Of a DNA stretch of 64,000 nt, positions 1-8,102 are shown one piece after another. A program made the translations under genes and the position numbers. Where the stretch lies: positions 1 to 64,000 of the forward strand of contig NZ_JALLIN010000025.1 of assembly GCF_023630175.1 (NCBI RefSeq), in the 5' to 3' direction. Each line of letters starts with the position of its first letter. Positions within the stretch are counted from its first letter, which is position 1. Origin of the DNA: Streptomyces cellostaticus (lineage in GTDB: Bacteria; Actinomycetota; Actinomycetes; Streptomycetales; Streptomycetaceae). The notes beneath the pieces are model-generated. The model was not told where the DNA came from. It did not search any database and worked only from the letters and a program-made list of their open reading frames with translations.

Positions 1-960
1 GGCGCGGTAGGCGGCTATGGCGCCGGCGCGGGCGGCCCGGACGTCGTCCCCGCTCTCCACGGCCCGGCGGCCGGAGGGCGGAACCGGGACCGTCCCCGGC
101 GGAGCGCCGCCCGGCGCCGGCAGCCCGCCGGCAGCCCGCGCCTCGATCGCGGCCCGCCGCGCCGCCTCCGGATCGGTGTCGTGGGACGCACTCGCCGCCG
201 CGGGCTCGAGAGCGCCCCCGGGTCCCCGGCTCCCCGGGCCGCCGCGAGTACCCGGGCCACCGGGAGCGAGGGCGCCGGGCACCTGCCCGGCGGCGGCCAC
301 GCCGGCGTCCGCGGGACCCTGCGGGTCCTGCGGCCCGTCCTGGGCCGGTACCGGGTCGTACCCGCACAGGGCCTCCTCCGCCGCGCCGACCGCGAGTCCG
401 GTCAGCATCACCCGGCCGTCGTCGCAGACCAGGACCGTGCGGGCGGTGATGTTGCGGTGCGTCCAGCCGTGGGCGTGCAGCACGCGCAGCGCCATGAGGA
501 CGTCGGAGGCGACCTCGGCCGCCCGGTACGGCGGCAGCGGCCGCTCGGTCAGCAGCGCGGAGAGCGGCCGGGCGGCCACCCACTCGCTGACGATCCACAG
601 TGAGCCGCCCTCGGCGAACACGTCGAAGACCTGGTCCAGACGCGGATGGTCGGGTATGCGGGCCGCGGCCTGCGCGGCCTCGACGGCGCGCCGCACCGCG
701 GGATCCGACGGGCGGCGGGTGGCCGTACGGGCGGCGGGTGAGCGGCGGGCCCCGCGCTCCCGGGCGGTGAAGCCCTCGGGCAGCCCCTCCGCGTCGAGCA
801 CCTCGGCCTCGACGACCTCGGGCAGCGGCACCTGACGGACCAGCACCTCCTGGCCGCTGTAGGTGTCGAACGCCCGGGTCTCGGTCAGTTCGTACTCGTC
901 GGACGGCGGCAGCGGCAGGCGGTAGCGGTCGGCGAGCACCCGACCCGCATAGTCGTCCAC
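1..960 (-). CDS. Protein kinase-like protein, probable pseudokinase (partial, runs off left edge)
   Basis: Only the first 320 codons lie in the window; the frame is open to the edge. The protein has the layout of a bacterial Ser/Thr kinase domain, but its catalytic motifs are degenerate. The HRD motif reads HRN (residues 168-170), the catalytic-loop Lys and Asn are replaced (ITARTV), DFG reads TGLA (187-190), and the VAVK Lys is Arg (VLVRQV, about 40-44). It is therefore probably a pseudokinase that binds or regulates rather than phosphorylates (inference). The visible C-terminal part is Pro/Gly/Ala-rich. I chose GTG at 960 because GGGGGAGG lies just upstream. An in-frame ATG at 1050 would add 30 residues but has a poor ribosome site. 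It lies downstream of an intact kinase on the same strand, so the two may work together. Confidence 0.75.
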   Translation of the reverse strand, partial: MDDYAGRVLADRYRLPLPPSDEYELTETRAFDTYSGQEVLVRQVPLPEVVEAEVLDAEGLPEGFTARERGARRSPAARTATRRPSDPAVRRAVEAAQAAARIPDHPRLDQVFDVFAEGGSLWIVSEWVAARPLSALLTERPLPPYRAAEVASDVLMALRVLHAHGWTHRNITARTVLVCDDGRVMLTGLAVGAAEEALCGYDPVPAQDGPQDPQGPADAGVAAAGQVPGALAPGGPGTRGGPGSRGPGGALEPAAASASHDTDPEAARRAAIEARAAGGLPAPGGAPPGTVPVPPSGRRAVESGDDVRAARAGAIAAYRA

Positions 961-1125
961 GTTGCCTCCCCCGGCCGCCCGGTCGTTCAGATCCGTTTCC
1001 CCCGCGATCCGTTCCGAATCCGCATCCGGCTCCGTACGGTCCGCAACCATTCACGATACGTGCCGGGGGCAACCCGCATTGAGGGGATGACGGATTCTCA
1101 CGGATCCGAACGGGGCCCCGTCACG

Positions 1126-3150
1126 TCACGACTTGGGCCGGAAGGACTCCGTCAGCGTCCGCCAGGTGTCCTTGCGCAGGTCGCCGCGCCACTTCGCCGC
1201 CCTGGCGGTGTACATCAGCGCGTAACCGAGGTGCCCGTTCACCACGAACCCGCGGTCGATGGTGCGGTACCCGGTGCCGCCCTCGGAATAGGTGAACTCC
1301 CAGTCGGCGGTGTTCCAGCCGCGGTAGTCGACCTGCTCTATGCGGATCCTCCGGTACTGGGAACGCACCATGTAGCGCTCCTGGTTCTTCCAGTCCGCCA
1401 CCGGGTCGTCCTTGGGCGTGCCGGTCCAGGCGACGAGGAGCTTCTGCCCGTCGGGCCCGGTGTAGCGGTCGCCGGCGGCGCCGGTCGACTGGTACTTCCA
1501 GCCCTTGGGCAGCCCGATCGAGTACCCCTGGCCGCCCTTGCGGGTCGACTCGACGGGCGCGCTGCCGCCGCTCTTCGAGCCGGACGAGCCGGAGTCCCCG
1601 TCGTCGTCGGAGGTGCTCGCGCTCGCCGCGTCGGCCGACGACGAGCCCGTCGAGGCGGCGGCCGAGGTGTTCCCGTCGGTCTTCGTGTCGTCGTCGGAGC
1701 CGCTCGCGGCGCCCGTGTCCTTGTCCTCCTTGGTGACGGCACTCGCGCTCGGCGCGGCCTTGGCACCGCTGCCGCGGTCGTCGCCCTTGCCGTCGTCGCC
1801 ACCGGACACCAGGGCCAGCACCGTGCCGATCACCGCCAGCACGACCACCACCGCGATGATCACCAGGGTCCGCCTGGGCACCACGTCGGTGAGCGGTGCC
1901 CTGGGGACCGGCCGTGACGGCAGGTCCAGGTCCGGCGGCGGCACCACGGGCCATCCGGAACTCGGCTTGCCCGCAACCGGGTTCGACACCGGCGGGGCGC
2001 CCTGGGCGGAACCGGTGTGTCCTCCGCGAGGGCCGGCACCGGCCGCGGCCGCGGCGCCGGGACCGCCCCCGGTGCCCGGACCGCCGGTGCCCGAAGCGGC
2101 CGCCGGCCCGGCGTTGTTCTTCGCCCGCACGGCCGCCGCCGCGGTGGCCGCCCCGGCCGCCTTGCGTACCGAGCGCAGCGCCCCGCGCAGCTTCTCCCCG
2201 GCCTCCTCGCCCCGGCCGCCCTCCGGCCCGCCGGGCTGCGCCGGCAGCGGGACGACACGGGTGGCGTCCATCGACTCCGGTTCGGGCGCGTGGATCACCG
2301 CGTTCAGCATGGCGCGGGCGGCGGCGTCGTCGAGCCGCTGCGCCGGGTCCTTGGTGAGCAGGCCGTGGATGACGTCCCGGAGCGGGCCCGCGTTCTTGGG
2401 CTCCTCCAGGGGCTCGGTCATCACCGCGGTCAGCGTGGCGATCGCCGAGCCCTTGTCGTACGGCGGCAGGCCCTCGACGGACGCGTACAGCAGGCCGCCG
2501 AGCGACCACAGGTCGGCAGCGGGGCCCGGCTTGTGGCCGCGGGCGCGCTCCGGGGAGATGTAGGAGGGGGCACCGACGAGCATGCCGGTGGACGTGATGG
2601 ACGGGTCGCCCTCGACCTGCGCGATGCCGAAGTCGGTGAGCACGACCCGGCCGTCCTCGGCGATCAGCACGTTGGACGGCTTCACGTCCCGGTGCAGGAT
2701 GCCTTCGCGGTGCGCGGAGCGCAGCACGTCGAGGACGGCGAGGCCCACCTCGGCGGCGCGCTTGGGCTCCAGCAGGCCGTCCTCACGGATGACCTCGGCC
2801 AGGGACTTGCCCTCGACCAGTTCCATGACGATCCAGGGCCGGTCGTCCTCCTCGACCACGTCGAAGACGGTCACCGCGCTGTTGTTGCGGATCCGGGCGA
2901 TCGCCTTGGCCTCGCGCAGGGTGCGCGTGATCAGGCGCCGCTTCTCCTCCTCGTCGATGTTCGACGGGAACCGCAGCTCCTTGACGGCGACCGTGCGGCC
3001 GAGGGTCTCGTCCTCGGCGCGCCACACCGTGCCCATGCCGCCGCGGCCCAGCACGTCTCCCAGCCGGTACCGCCCGGCGAGGAGACGCCGCTCGTTCTTG
3101 CCCTGACGAGTCTCCTGACGGGATGTTCCCGCCCGCTCCGCCTCCGACAT
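1126..3150 (-). CDS. Transmembrane serine/threonine protein kinase
   Basis: 674-residue PASTA-less Hanks-type kinase. The N-terminal catalytic domain (about 27-290) has the Gly loop GRGGMG (35-40), VAVK Lys57, HRDVKPSN (Asp155) and DFG (Asp173), so it should be active. An Ala/Gly/Pro-rich juxtamembrane linker precedes one membrane helix (about 428-449). Outside the membrane comes a Ser/Asp/Thr-rich spacer and a globular domain (about 540-674, beginning near GYSIGLPKGW) that may sense an external signal; I do not recognise its ligand. The ATG at 3150 follows GAGGGGAC. Upstream in-frame ATGs (3162, 3270) lack good ribosome sites. A pseudokinase follows downstream and glpD lies upstream on the same strand, behind a hairpin. 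The kinase role is certain; the signal and substrates are unknown. Confidence 0.93.
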   Translation of the reverse strand: MSEAERAGTSRQETRQGKNERRLLAGRYRLGDVLGRGGMGTVWRAEDETLGRTVAVKELRFPSNIDEEEKRRLITRTLREAKAIARIRNNSAVTVFDVVEEDDRPWIVMELVEGKSLAEVIREDGLLEPKRAAEVGLAVLDVLRSAHREGILHRDVKPSNVLIAEDGRVVLTDFGIAQVEGDPSITSTGMLVGAPSYISPERARGHKPGPAADLWSLGGLLYASVEGLPPYDKGSAIATLTAVMTEPLEEPKNAGPLRDVIHGLLTKDPAQRLDDAAARAMLNAVIHAPEPESMDATRVVPLPAQPGGPEGGRGEEAGEKLRGALRSVRKAAGAATAAAAVRAKNNAGPAAASGTGGPGTGGGPGAAAAAGAGPRGGHTGSAQGAPPVSNPVAGKPSSGWPVVPPPDLDLPSRPVPRAPLTDVVPRRTLVIIAVVVVLAVIGTVLALVSGGDDGKGDDRGSGAKAAPSASAVTKEDKDTGAASGSDDDTKTDGNTSAAASTGSSSADAASASTSDDDGDSGSSGSKSGGSAPVESTRKGGQGYSIGLPKGWKYQSTGAAGDRYTGPDGQKLLVAWTGTPKDDPVADWKNQERYMVRSQYRRIRIEQVDYRGWNTADWEFTYSEGGTGYRTIDRGFVVNGHLGYALMYTARAAKWRGDLRKDTWRTLTESFRPKS

Positions 3151-3373
3151 GCGTCCCCTCATGCAACCCGCCCTGACAGAGCCTCCATTGTCTCTCACCC
3201 GACAAGTGGCCGACGCCCAGGGTGCCCCGAGCCGCGCCGGGGGCCGCACGCGCCGGAACACCCGCCGCACCGCTCCCTTGAGTCCGCGTCAGACCCTGCG
3301 CCCCACTCCCCCTCCGGGCCCGCCCCGGCCCTCCTCGGCACACCTGCCGGACCGTGCTCACGGGCCGCCCCGG

Positions 3374-3403
3374 ACCCGCCCGGCCCGGGGCACCCGGGCG
3401 GGT
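3374..3403 (-). terminator. Hairpin downstream of glpD
   Basis: Perfect 10-bp inverted repeat (ACCCGCCCGG / CCGGGCGGGT) with a 10-nt loop, 8 nt past the glpD stop. No U-tract, as is usual for Streptomyces terminators. Confidence 0.6.
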
Positions 3404-3411
3404 GGTTCCGG

Positions 3412-5118
3412 CTACAGCGGCACGATGTCCGGCGCCCCCAGCCGGGCCGCGTCCGCCGTCAGGTCGTCCGGCTGGAGCTGGGACTCGCGCTCGGCCTCGA
3501 CCCGCTTCTCGTAGTGCTCCACCTCGCGCTCGATCCGTCCCTTGTCCCAGCCGAGGACCCGCGCCATCAGCTCGGCGGCCTCGCGGGCGCTGCGGGTCCC
3601 CCGGTCGAAGGTCTCGATGGAGATGCGGGTCCGGCGGGTGAGCACGTCGTCGAGGTGCCGGGCGCCCTCGTGCGAGGCGGCGTACACGACCTCGGCGCGC
3701 AGGTAGTCGTCGGCGGCCCGCAGCGGCTCGCCCAGAGCCGGGTCGGAGGCGATGAGGTCCAGGACCTCCTCCGCCATGGAGCCGTACCGGTTCAGCAGGT
3801 GCTCCACCCGGACCACGTGCAGGCCGGTGCGGGCGGCGATCCGCGCCCGGGCGTTCCACATCGCCCGGTAGCCCTCGGCGCCGAGCAGGGGGATCTCCTC
3901 GGTGACGCAGTCGGCGACGCGCATGTCGAGCCCGTGCACGGCCTCGTCGACGGCGTCCTTCGCCATCACCCGGTACGTCGTGTACTTGCCGCCCGCCACG
4001 ACCACCAGACCCGGCGCCGGATGCGCCACGGTGTGCTCGCGGGAGAGCTTGCTGGTGGCGTCCGACTCGCCGGCCAGCAGCGGGCGCAGCCCGGCGTACA
4101 CGCCCTCCACGTCGTCGCGGCCGAGCGGCACCGCGAGCACCGAGTTGACGTGCTCCAGCAGGTAGTCGATGTCGGCGCTGGACGCGGCCGGGTGGGCCTT
4201 GTCGAGGTCCCAGCCGGTGTCCGTGGTGCCGACGATCCAGTGCCTGCCCCAGGGGATGACGAACAGGACCGACTTCTCGGTGCGCAGGATCAGGCCGGTG
4301 CTGGAGTGGATGCGGTCCTTGGGCACGACCAGGTGGATGCCCTTGGAGGCGCGGACGTGGAACTGGCCCCGCTCCCCCACCATGGCCTGGGTGTCGTCGG
4401 TCCACACCCCGGTGGCGTTGACGACCTGCTTGGCACGGATCTCGTACTCCCCGCCGCCCTCCACGTCCTGCACCCGGGCGCCGACGACCCGCTCGCCCTC
4501 GCGCAGGAACCCGGTCACGCGGGCCCGGTTGGCGACGCGCGCGCCGTAGGACACCGCCGTGCGCACCAGGTTGGTGACGAAGCGGGCGTCGTCCATCTGG
4601 GCGTCGTAGTACTGGAGCGCGCCGACCAGGGCGTCCTTCCTCAGGCAGGGCGCGACCCGCAGGGCGTGACGGCGGCTCAGGTGCCGGTGCAGGGGCAGGC
4701 CCCGGCCGTGCCCGCGGGCCATCGACATCGCGTCGTAGAGCGCGACGCCCGACCCGGCGTACACCCGCTCCCAGCCCTTGTGCTGGAGCGGGTAGAGGAA
4801 CGGCACGGGCTTGACCAGGTGCGGGGCGAGCCGCTCCAGCAGCAGGCCGCGCTCCTTCAGCGCCTCGCGGACGAGGGCGAAGTCGAGCATCTCCAGGTAG
4901 CGCAGACCGCCGTGGACGAGCTTGCTGGACCTGCTGGAGGTACCGGACGCCCAGTCACGGGCCTCGACCAGGCCGGTGGACAGACCGCGGGTGACGGCGT
5001 CCAGCGCGGTCCCGGCACCCACCACCCCGCCGCCGACCACCAGCACGTCCAGCTCGCGCTCCGCCATCGCCGCCAGTGCCTCGGCGCGCTGCTCCGGGCC
5101 CAGAGTCGCTGTCCTCAC
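3412..5118 (-). CDS. glpD: Glycerol-3-phosphate dehydrogenase, FAD-dependent
   Basis: 568-residue aerobic glycerol-3-phosphate dehydrogenase. It oxidises sn-glycerol 3-phosphate to dihydroxyacetone phosphate at the membrane and passes electrons through FAD to quinone. The FAD-binding motif VVGGGVVGAG is near residue 30, followed by the family signature SSRSSKLVHGGLRYLE. A C-terminal GlpD-type domain is present (about 400-568). Length fits the family. The GTG at 5118 is preceded by GGGAGG; an upstream in-frame ATG at 5139 would add seven residues. Divergent from the dehydrogenase-like gene at 5406, with about 290 bp between them that must hold both promoters. No glycerol kinase or facilitator is next to it here. 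Confidence 0.93.
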   Translation of the reverse strand: MRTATLGPEQRAEALAAMAERELDVLVVGGGVVGAGTALDAVTRGLSTGLVEARDWASGTSSRSSKLVHGGLRYLEMLDFALVREALKERGLLLERLAPHLVKPVPFLYPLQHKGWERVYAGSGVALYDAMSMARGHGRGLPLHRHLSRRHALRVAPCLRKDALVGALQYYDAQMDDARFVTNLVRTAVSYGARVANRARVTGFLREGERVVGARVQDVEGGGEYEIRAKQVVNATGVWTDDTQAMVGERGQFHVRASKGIHLVVPKDRIHSSTGLILRTEKSVLFVIPWGRHWIVGTTDTGWDLDKAHPAASSADIDYLLEHVNSVLAVPLGRDDVEGVYAGLRPLLAGESDATSKLSREHTVAHPAPGLVVVAGGKYTTYRVMAKDAVDEAVHGLDMRVADCVTEEIPLLGAEGYRAMWNARARIAARTGLHVVRVEHLLNRYGSMAEEVLDLIASDPALGEPLRAADDYLRAEVVYAASHEGARHLDDVLTRRTRISIETFDRGTRSAREAAELMARVLGWDKGRIEREVEHYEKRVEAERESQLQPDDLTADAARLGAPDIVPL

Positions 5119-5405
5119 CGCTGCCTCCCGCTGTCGCACGTCTCGCTCGCGTGGGCCGCACCCGCGAAGGGGCGGAGCCCGTTCATCCCCTCCTCATGCC
5201 CAAATTCTGACCGGCTCGCCCTGGGCCGGCCACCATGCGCCCGCGACCTGTGGACGACGTGCGCGCAACCACCCGGGAGACACACGAACACAATCCCACA
5301 TAACGGTCATATTTACTCCTAGTGTGACAGTGCGCTCGTACATGCTGCCCACAGCGGTTGCGCACCCGCCCCGCTTCGGCTACTGGGAAGGACGGCCCAC
5401 GCCCC

Positions 5406-6614
5406 ATGCCCGCAGACCTCGCCGTGATCGGACTCGGTCCGTACGGCCTGCCGCTCGCCCAGGCCGCCGTCGCCGCAGGCATCCCGACCATCGGGTACGC
5501 CACCGGCCCCGAGGCCGGCTCGCTCAGCCCCGCCGAGCTGCGCCGGATGCGCTCCACCGGCTTCCTGCCCGGCACCGACCCGGCCCAGCTCGGCCGGGTG
5601 CGCACCGCGGTGATCTGCGCGCCCACCCCGCGCGGTGCCGACGGCGGGATCGACCTCGGCCAGGTGGAGGCGGCCGCCCGCACGCTCGCCGAACGGCTCC
5701 GGCCGCACACCACGGTCATCCTGGAGTCACCCGTGCTGCCCGGGACCACCGACGGGTTCCTGCGCCCCCTGCTGGAGGAGGGCTCCGGACTCCGCGCCGG
5801 GCGCGACTTCCACCTCGCCTACTCGCCCTGCCGGGTCGATCCCGGCAGCCGCGACCGCACCCCCGCCAGCACCCCCAAGGTCATCGGGGGCCTCACCCCG
5901 GCCTGCACCGAGTCGGCGGCCGCCTTCTACGGGCGGCTGACCGACAAGGTGGTCCGCGCGCGGGGGCTGCGCGAGGCGGAGACGGTGCAGTTGCTGGAGA
6001 CGAACTACCGGCACGTGAACATCGCGCTGGTCAACGAGATGGCCGTGCTCTGCCACGAGTTGGGCGTCGACCTGTGGGACGTCGTCCGCTGCGCGGAGAC
6101 CAAGCCGTTCGGCTTCCAGGCCTTCCGGCCGGGCCCGGGCGTCGGCGGCCACGGCATGCCGCAGGACCTGACCGGCCACGCGACCCGCACCCTGCGCATG
6201 GTGGAACTCGCCCAGCAGGTCAACGACCGCATGCCCGAGTACGTCGTCCGGCGCGCCGCCACCCTGCTCAACGAGCACGGCAAGTCCGCGCGCGGGGCCC
6301 GTGTGCTGCTGCTGGGTGTCACCTACAAGCCCGACGTCGCCGACCTCCAGGGGACGCCCGCGCGCGAGATCGCGGTGCGGCTGACCGAGCTGGGGGCGTC
6401 CGTGAGCTTCCACGACCCGTGCGTGCCCGCGTGGAGCGTGCTCGACCGCCCGGTCCCCCGAGCCGACGCCCTGTACGAGGCGGTCGCCGATGCCGACCTG
6501 ACGATCCTGCTCCAGCACCACCGCACGTACGACCTGCAGGGACTGTCGGTGAAGGCCCAGCTCCTGCTGGACACCCGGGGCGCGACCCCCACGGGGGCGG
6601 CGCACCGGCTGTGA
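5406..6614 (+). CDS. Nucleotide-sugar (UDP-glucose/GDP-mannose) dehydrogenase homologue lacking the catalytic Cys
   Basis: 402 residues with the three-domain plan of the UDP-glucose/GDP-mannose 6-dehydrogenase family. There is an N-terminal NAD site (GLGPYG, 9-14), a central segment with TNYRHVNIALVNE (about 199-211) and KPFGF (233-237), and a C-terminal UDP-binding domain (GVTYKPDVADL). The catalytic cysteine of the family sits in a GGHC or GGSC motif. Here that position reads GGHG (Gly250), and the following Pro-Lys-Asp is Pro-Gln-Asp. The normal two-step oxidation to a uronic acid goes through a Cys thioester, so this protein may stop at the aldehyde, do other chemistry, or be regulatory (inference). 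Start at ATG 5406 with AAGGA at a long spacing; a TTG at 5358 is less likely. Confidence 0.85.
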   Translation: MPADLAVIGLGPYGLPLAQAAVAAGIPTIGYATGPEAGSLSPAELRRMRSTGFLPGTDPAQLGRVRTAVICAPTPRGADGGIDLGQVEAAARTLAERLRPHTTVILESPVLPGTTDGFLRPLLEEGSGLRAGRDFHLAYSPCRVDPGSRDRTPASTPKVIGGLTPACTESAAAFYGRLTDKVVRARGLREAETVQLLETNYRHVNIALVNEMAVLCHELGVDLWDVVRCAETKPFGFQAFRPGPGVGGHGMPQDLTGHATRTLRMVELAQQVNDRMPEYVVRRAATLLNEHGKSARGARVLLLGVTYKPDVADLQGTPAREIAVRLTELGASVSFHDPCVPAWSVLDRPVPRADALYEAVADADLTILLQHHRTYDLQGLSVKAQLLLDTRGATPTGAAHRL

Positions 6615-6805
6615 AAGGGGGCGCGCGAACACCCGGGCCGGCGGCGCCGTCGGCGTCAGGGGCGAAGCCGCGGCCACCGTGCGGAGCGGAGGAGCTCACC
6701 GCGGCGGGCACCGCGCCGCGGTCCCCGCGGTCGGGCCTGCGGTGGCGGCCTACGGGCCCACCTCCCTTCCGCCCCCGGACTCCGCCCCGGACGAGCGCAG
6801 TCGGA

Positions 6806-6853
6806 CACGCGGAAGGGCCGGCCATCCTCCTGGACGGCCGGCCCTTCCGCGTG
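6806..6853. terminator. Bidirectional terminator between convergent genes
   Basis: Perfect 18-bp inverted repeat (6806-6823 with 6836-6853) around a 12-nt loop. It lies between the converging dehydrogenase-like gene and guaB3, so it can end both transcripts. Confidence 0.85.
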
Positions 6854-6863
6854 CGTCGGAGGC

Positions 6864-7988
6864 TCAGCGGCGGTGCTGGCTGTCCGCCACCGTCACCTCG
6901 ACCCGCTGGAACTCCTTCAGCTCGCTGTAGCCGGTGGTGGCCATGGCGCGGCGCAGGGCGCCGAAGAAGTTCATGGAGCCGTCGGGGGTGTGGGACGGGC
7001 CGGTGAGGATCTCCTCGATGGTGCCGACCGTGCCCAGGTCGACCTTCTGGCCGCGGGGCAGCTCCTCGTTGACGGCCTCCATGCCCCAGTGGTGGCCCTT
7101 GCCGGGCGCGTCCGTGCCGCGGGCCAGCGGGGAGCCCATCATGACGGAGTCGGCACCGCAGGCGATCGCCTTGGGCAGGTCGCCGGACCAGCCGACGCCG
7201 CCGTCCGCGATCACGTGCACGTACCGGCCGCCGGACTCGTCCATGTAGTCGCGGCGGGCCGCGGCCACGTCGGCGACCGCCGTCGCCATCGGGACCTGGA
7301 TGCCGAGCACGTTGCGGGTGGTGTGCGCGGCGCCGCCGCCGAAGCCCACCAGCACGCCGGCCGCGCCGGTGCGCATCAGGTGCAGGGCCGCGGTGTAGGT
7401 GGCGCAGCCGCCCACGATCACCGGCACGTCGAGCTCGTAGATGAACTGCTTGAGGTTCAGCGGCTCGTGCGAGGACGACACGTGCTCCGCGGAGACCGTC
7501 GTACCGCGGATCACGAAGATGTCCACGCCCGCGTCGACGACCGCCTTGGAGAACTGGGCGGTGCGCTGCGGGGAGAGCGCGGCCGCCGTGACCACACCGG
7601 AGTCGCGCACCTCCTTGATGCGGGCGCCGATCAGCTCCTCCTTGACGGGAGCCGCGTAGATCTCCTGGAGGCGGCGGGTCGCCCGCTCGGCGGGCAGCTC
7701 GGCGATCTCGTCGAGCAGCGGCTGCGGATCCTCGTGCCGCGTCCACAGGCCCTCGAGGTTCAGTACGCCCAGACCGCCCAGCTCACCGATGCGGATCGCG
7801 GTGGCCGGGGAGACGACCGAGTCCATGGGAGCGGCGAGGAACGGCAGCTCGAACCGGTAGGCGTCGATCTGCCAGGCGATCGAGACCTCCTTCGGGTCCC
7901 GCGTACGGCGGCTGGGGACGACGGCGATGTCGTCGAAGGCGTACGCCCGGCGGCCGCGCTTGCCGCGCCCGATCTCGATCTCAGTCAC
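6864..7988 (-). CDS. guaB3: GuaB3 family IMP dehydrogenase-related protein
   Basis: 374-residue TIM-barrel protein of the IMPDH/GMP reductase superfamily. It lacks the CBS pair found in GuaB, which is typical of the GuaB3 group. The family's catalytic-Cys loop, GPGSICTTR in the neighbouring GuaB, reads GGGAAHTTR here, placing His222 at the Cys position. Ordinary IMPDH chemistry (Cys-linked XMP intermediate) is therefore not expected. The role of actinobacterial GuaB3 is unsettled; IMPDH-like, GMP-reductase-like and regulatory roles have all been considered. The GTG at 7988 follows AGGGAAAGG. It lies 114 bp downstream of guaB, with a strong hairpin between them. Confidence 0.9.
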   Translation of the reverse strand: MTEIEIGRGKRGRRAYAFDDIAVVPSRRTRDPKEVSIAWQIDAYRFELPFLAAPMDSVVSPATAIRIGELGGLGVLNLEGLWTRHEDPQPLLDEIAELPAERATRRLQEIYAAPVKEELIGARIKEVRDSGVVTAAALSPQRTAQFSKAVVDAGVDIFVIRGTTVSAEHVSSSHEPLNLKQFIYELDVPVIVGGCATYTAALHLMRTGAAGVLVGFGGGAAHTTRNVLGIQVPMATAVADVAAARRDYMDESGGRYVHVIADGGVGWSGDLPKAIACGADSVMMGSPLARGTDAPGKGHHWGMEAVNEELPRGQKVDLGTVGTIEEILTGPSHTPDGSMNFFGALRRAMATTGYSELKEFQRVEVTVADSQHRR

Positions 7989-8046
7989 GTCTTGGCCTTT
8001 CCCTGATGCGTTCAGCGTCTTCCAGTATCGCCGACGGGCACGGCAA

Positions 8047-8075
8047 CGGCGGCCCCGGAGGTTCCGGGGCCGCCG
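8047..8075 (-). terminator. Hairpin between guaB and guaB3
   Basis: 13-bp perfect inverted repeat with a 3-nt loop, 28 nt past the guaB stop. It may end or attenuate guaB transcription ahead of guaB3. A separate 14-bp palindrome (CACACGCGCGTGTG, 8087-8100) abuts the guaB stop. Confidence 0.7.
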
Positions 8076-8102
8076 CCGATGCCCGTCACACGCGCGTGTG
8101 CG

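Noticed and set aside
2017..5322. Very long plus-strand open frame opposite the kinase and glpD
   Set aside because: A high-GC shadow: no ribosome site, no domain, repetitive Arg/Gly/Pro/Ala composition, and real genes with catalytic motifs on the other strand.
8087..8100. Palindrome CACACGCGCGTGTG beside the guaB stop
   Set aside because: Too short and GC-repetitive to call an operator; possibly part of the transcript end.
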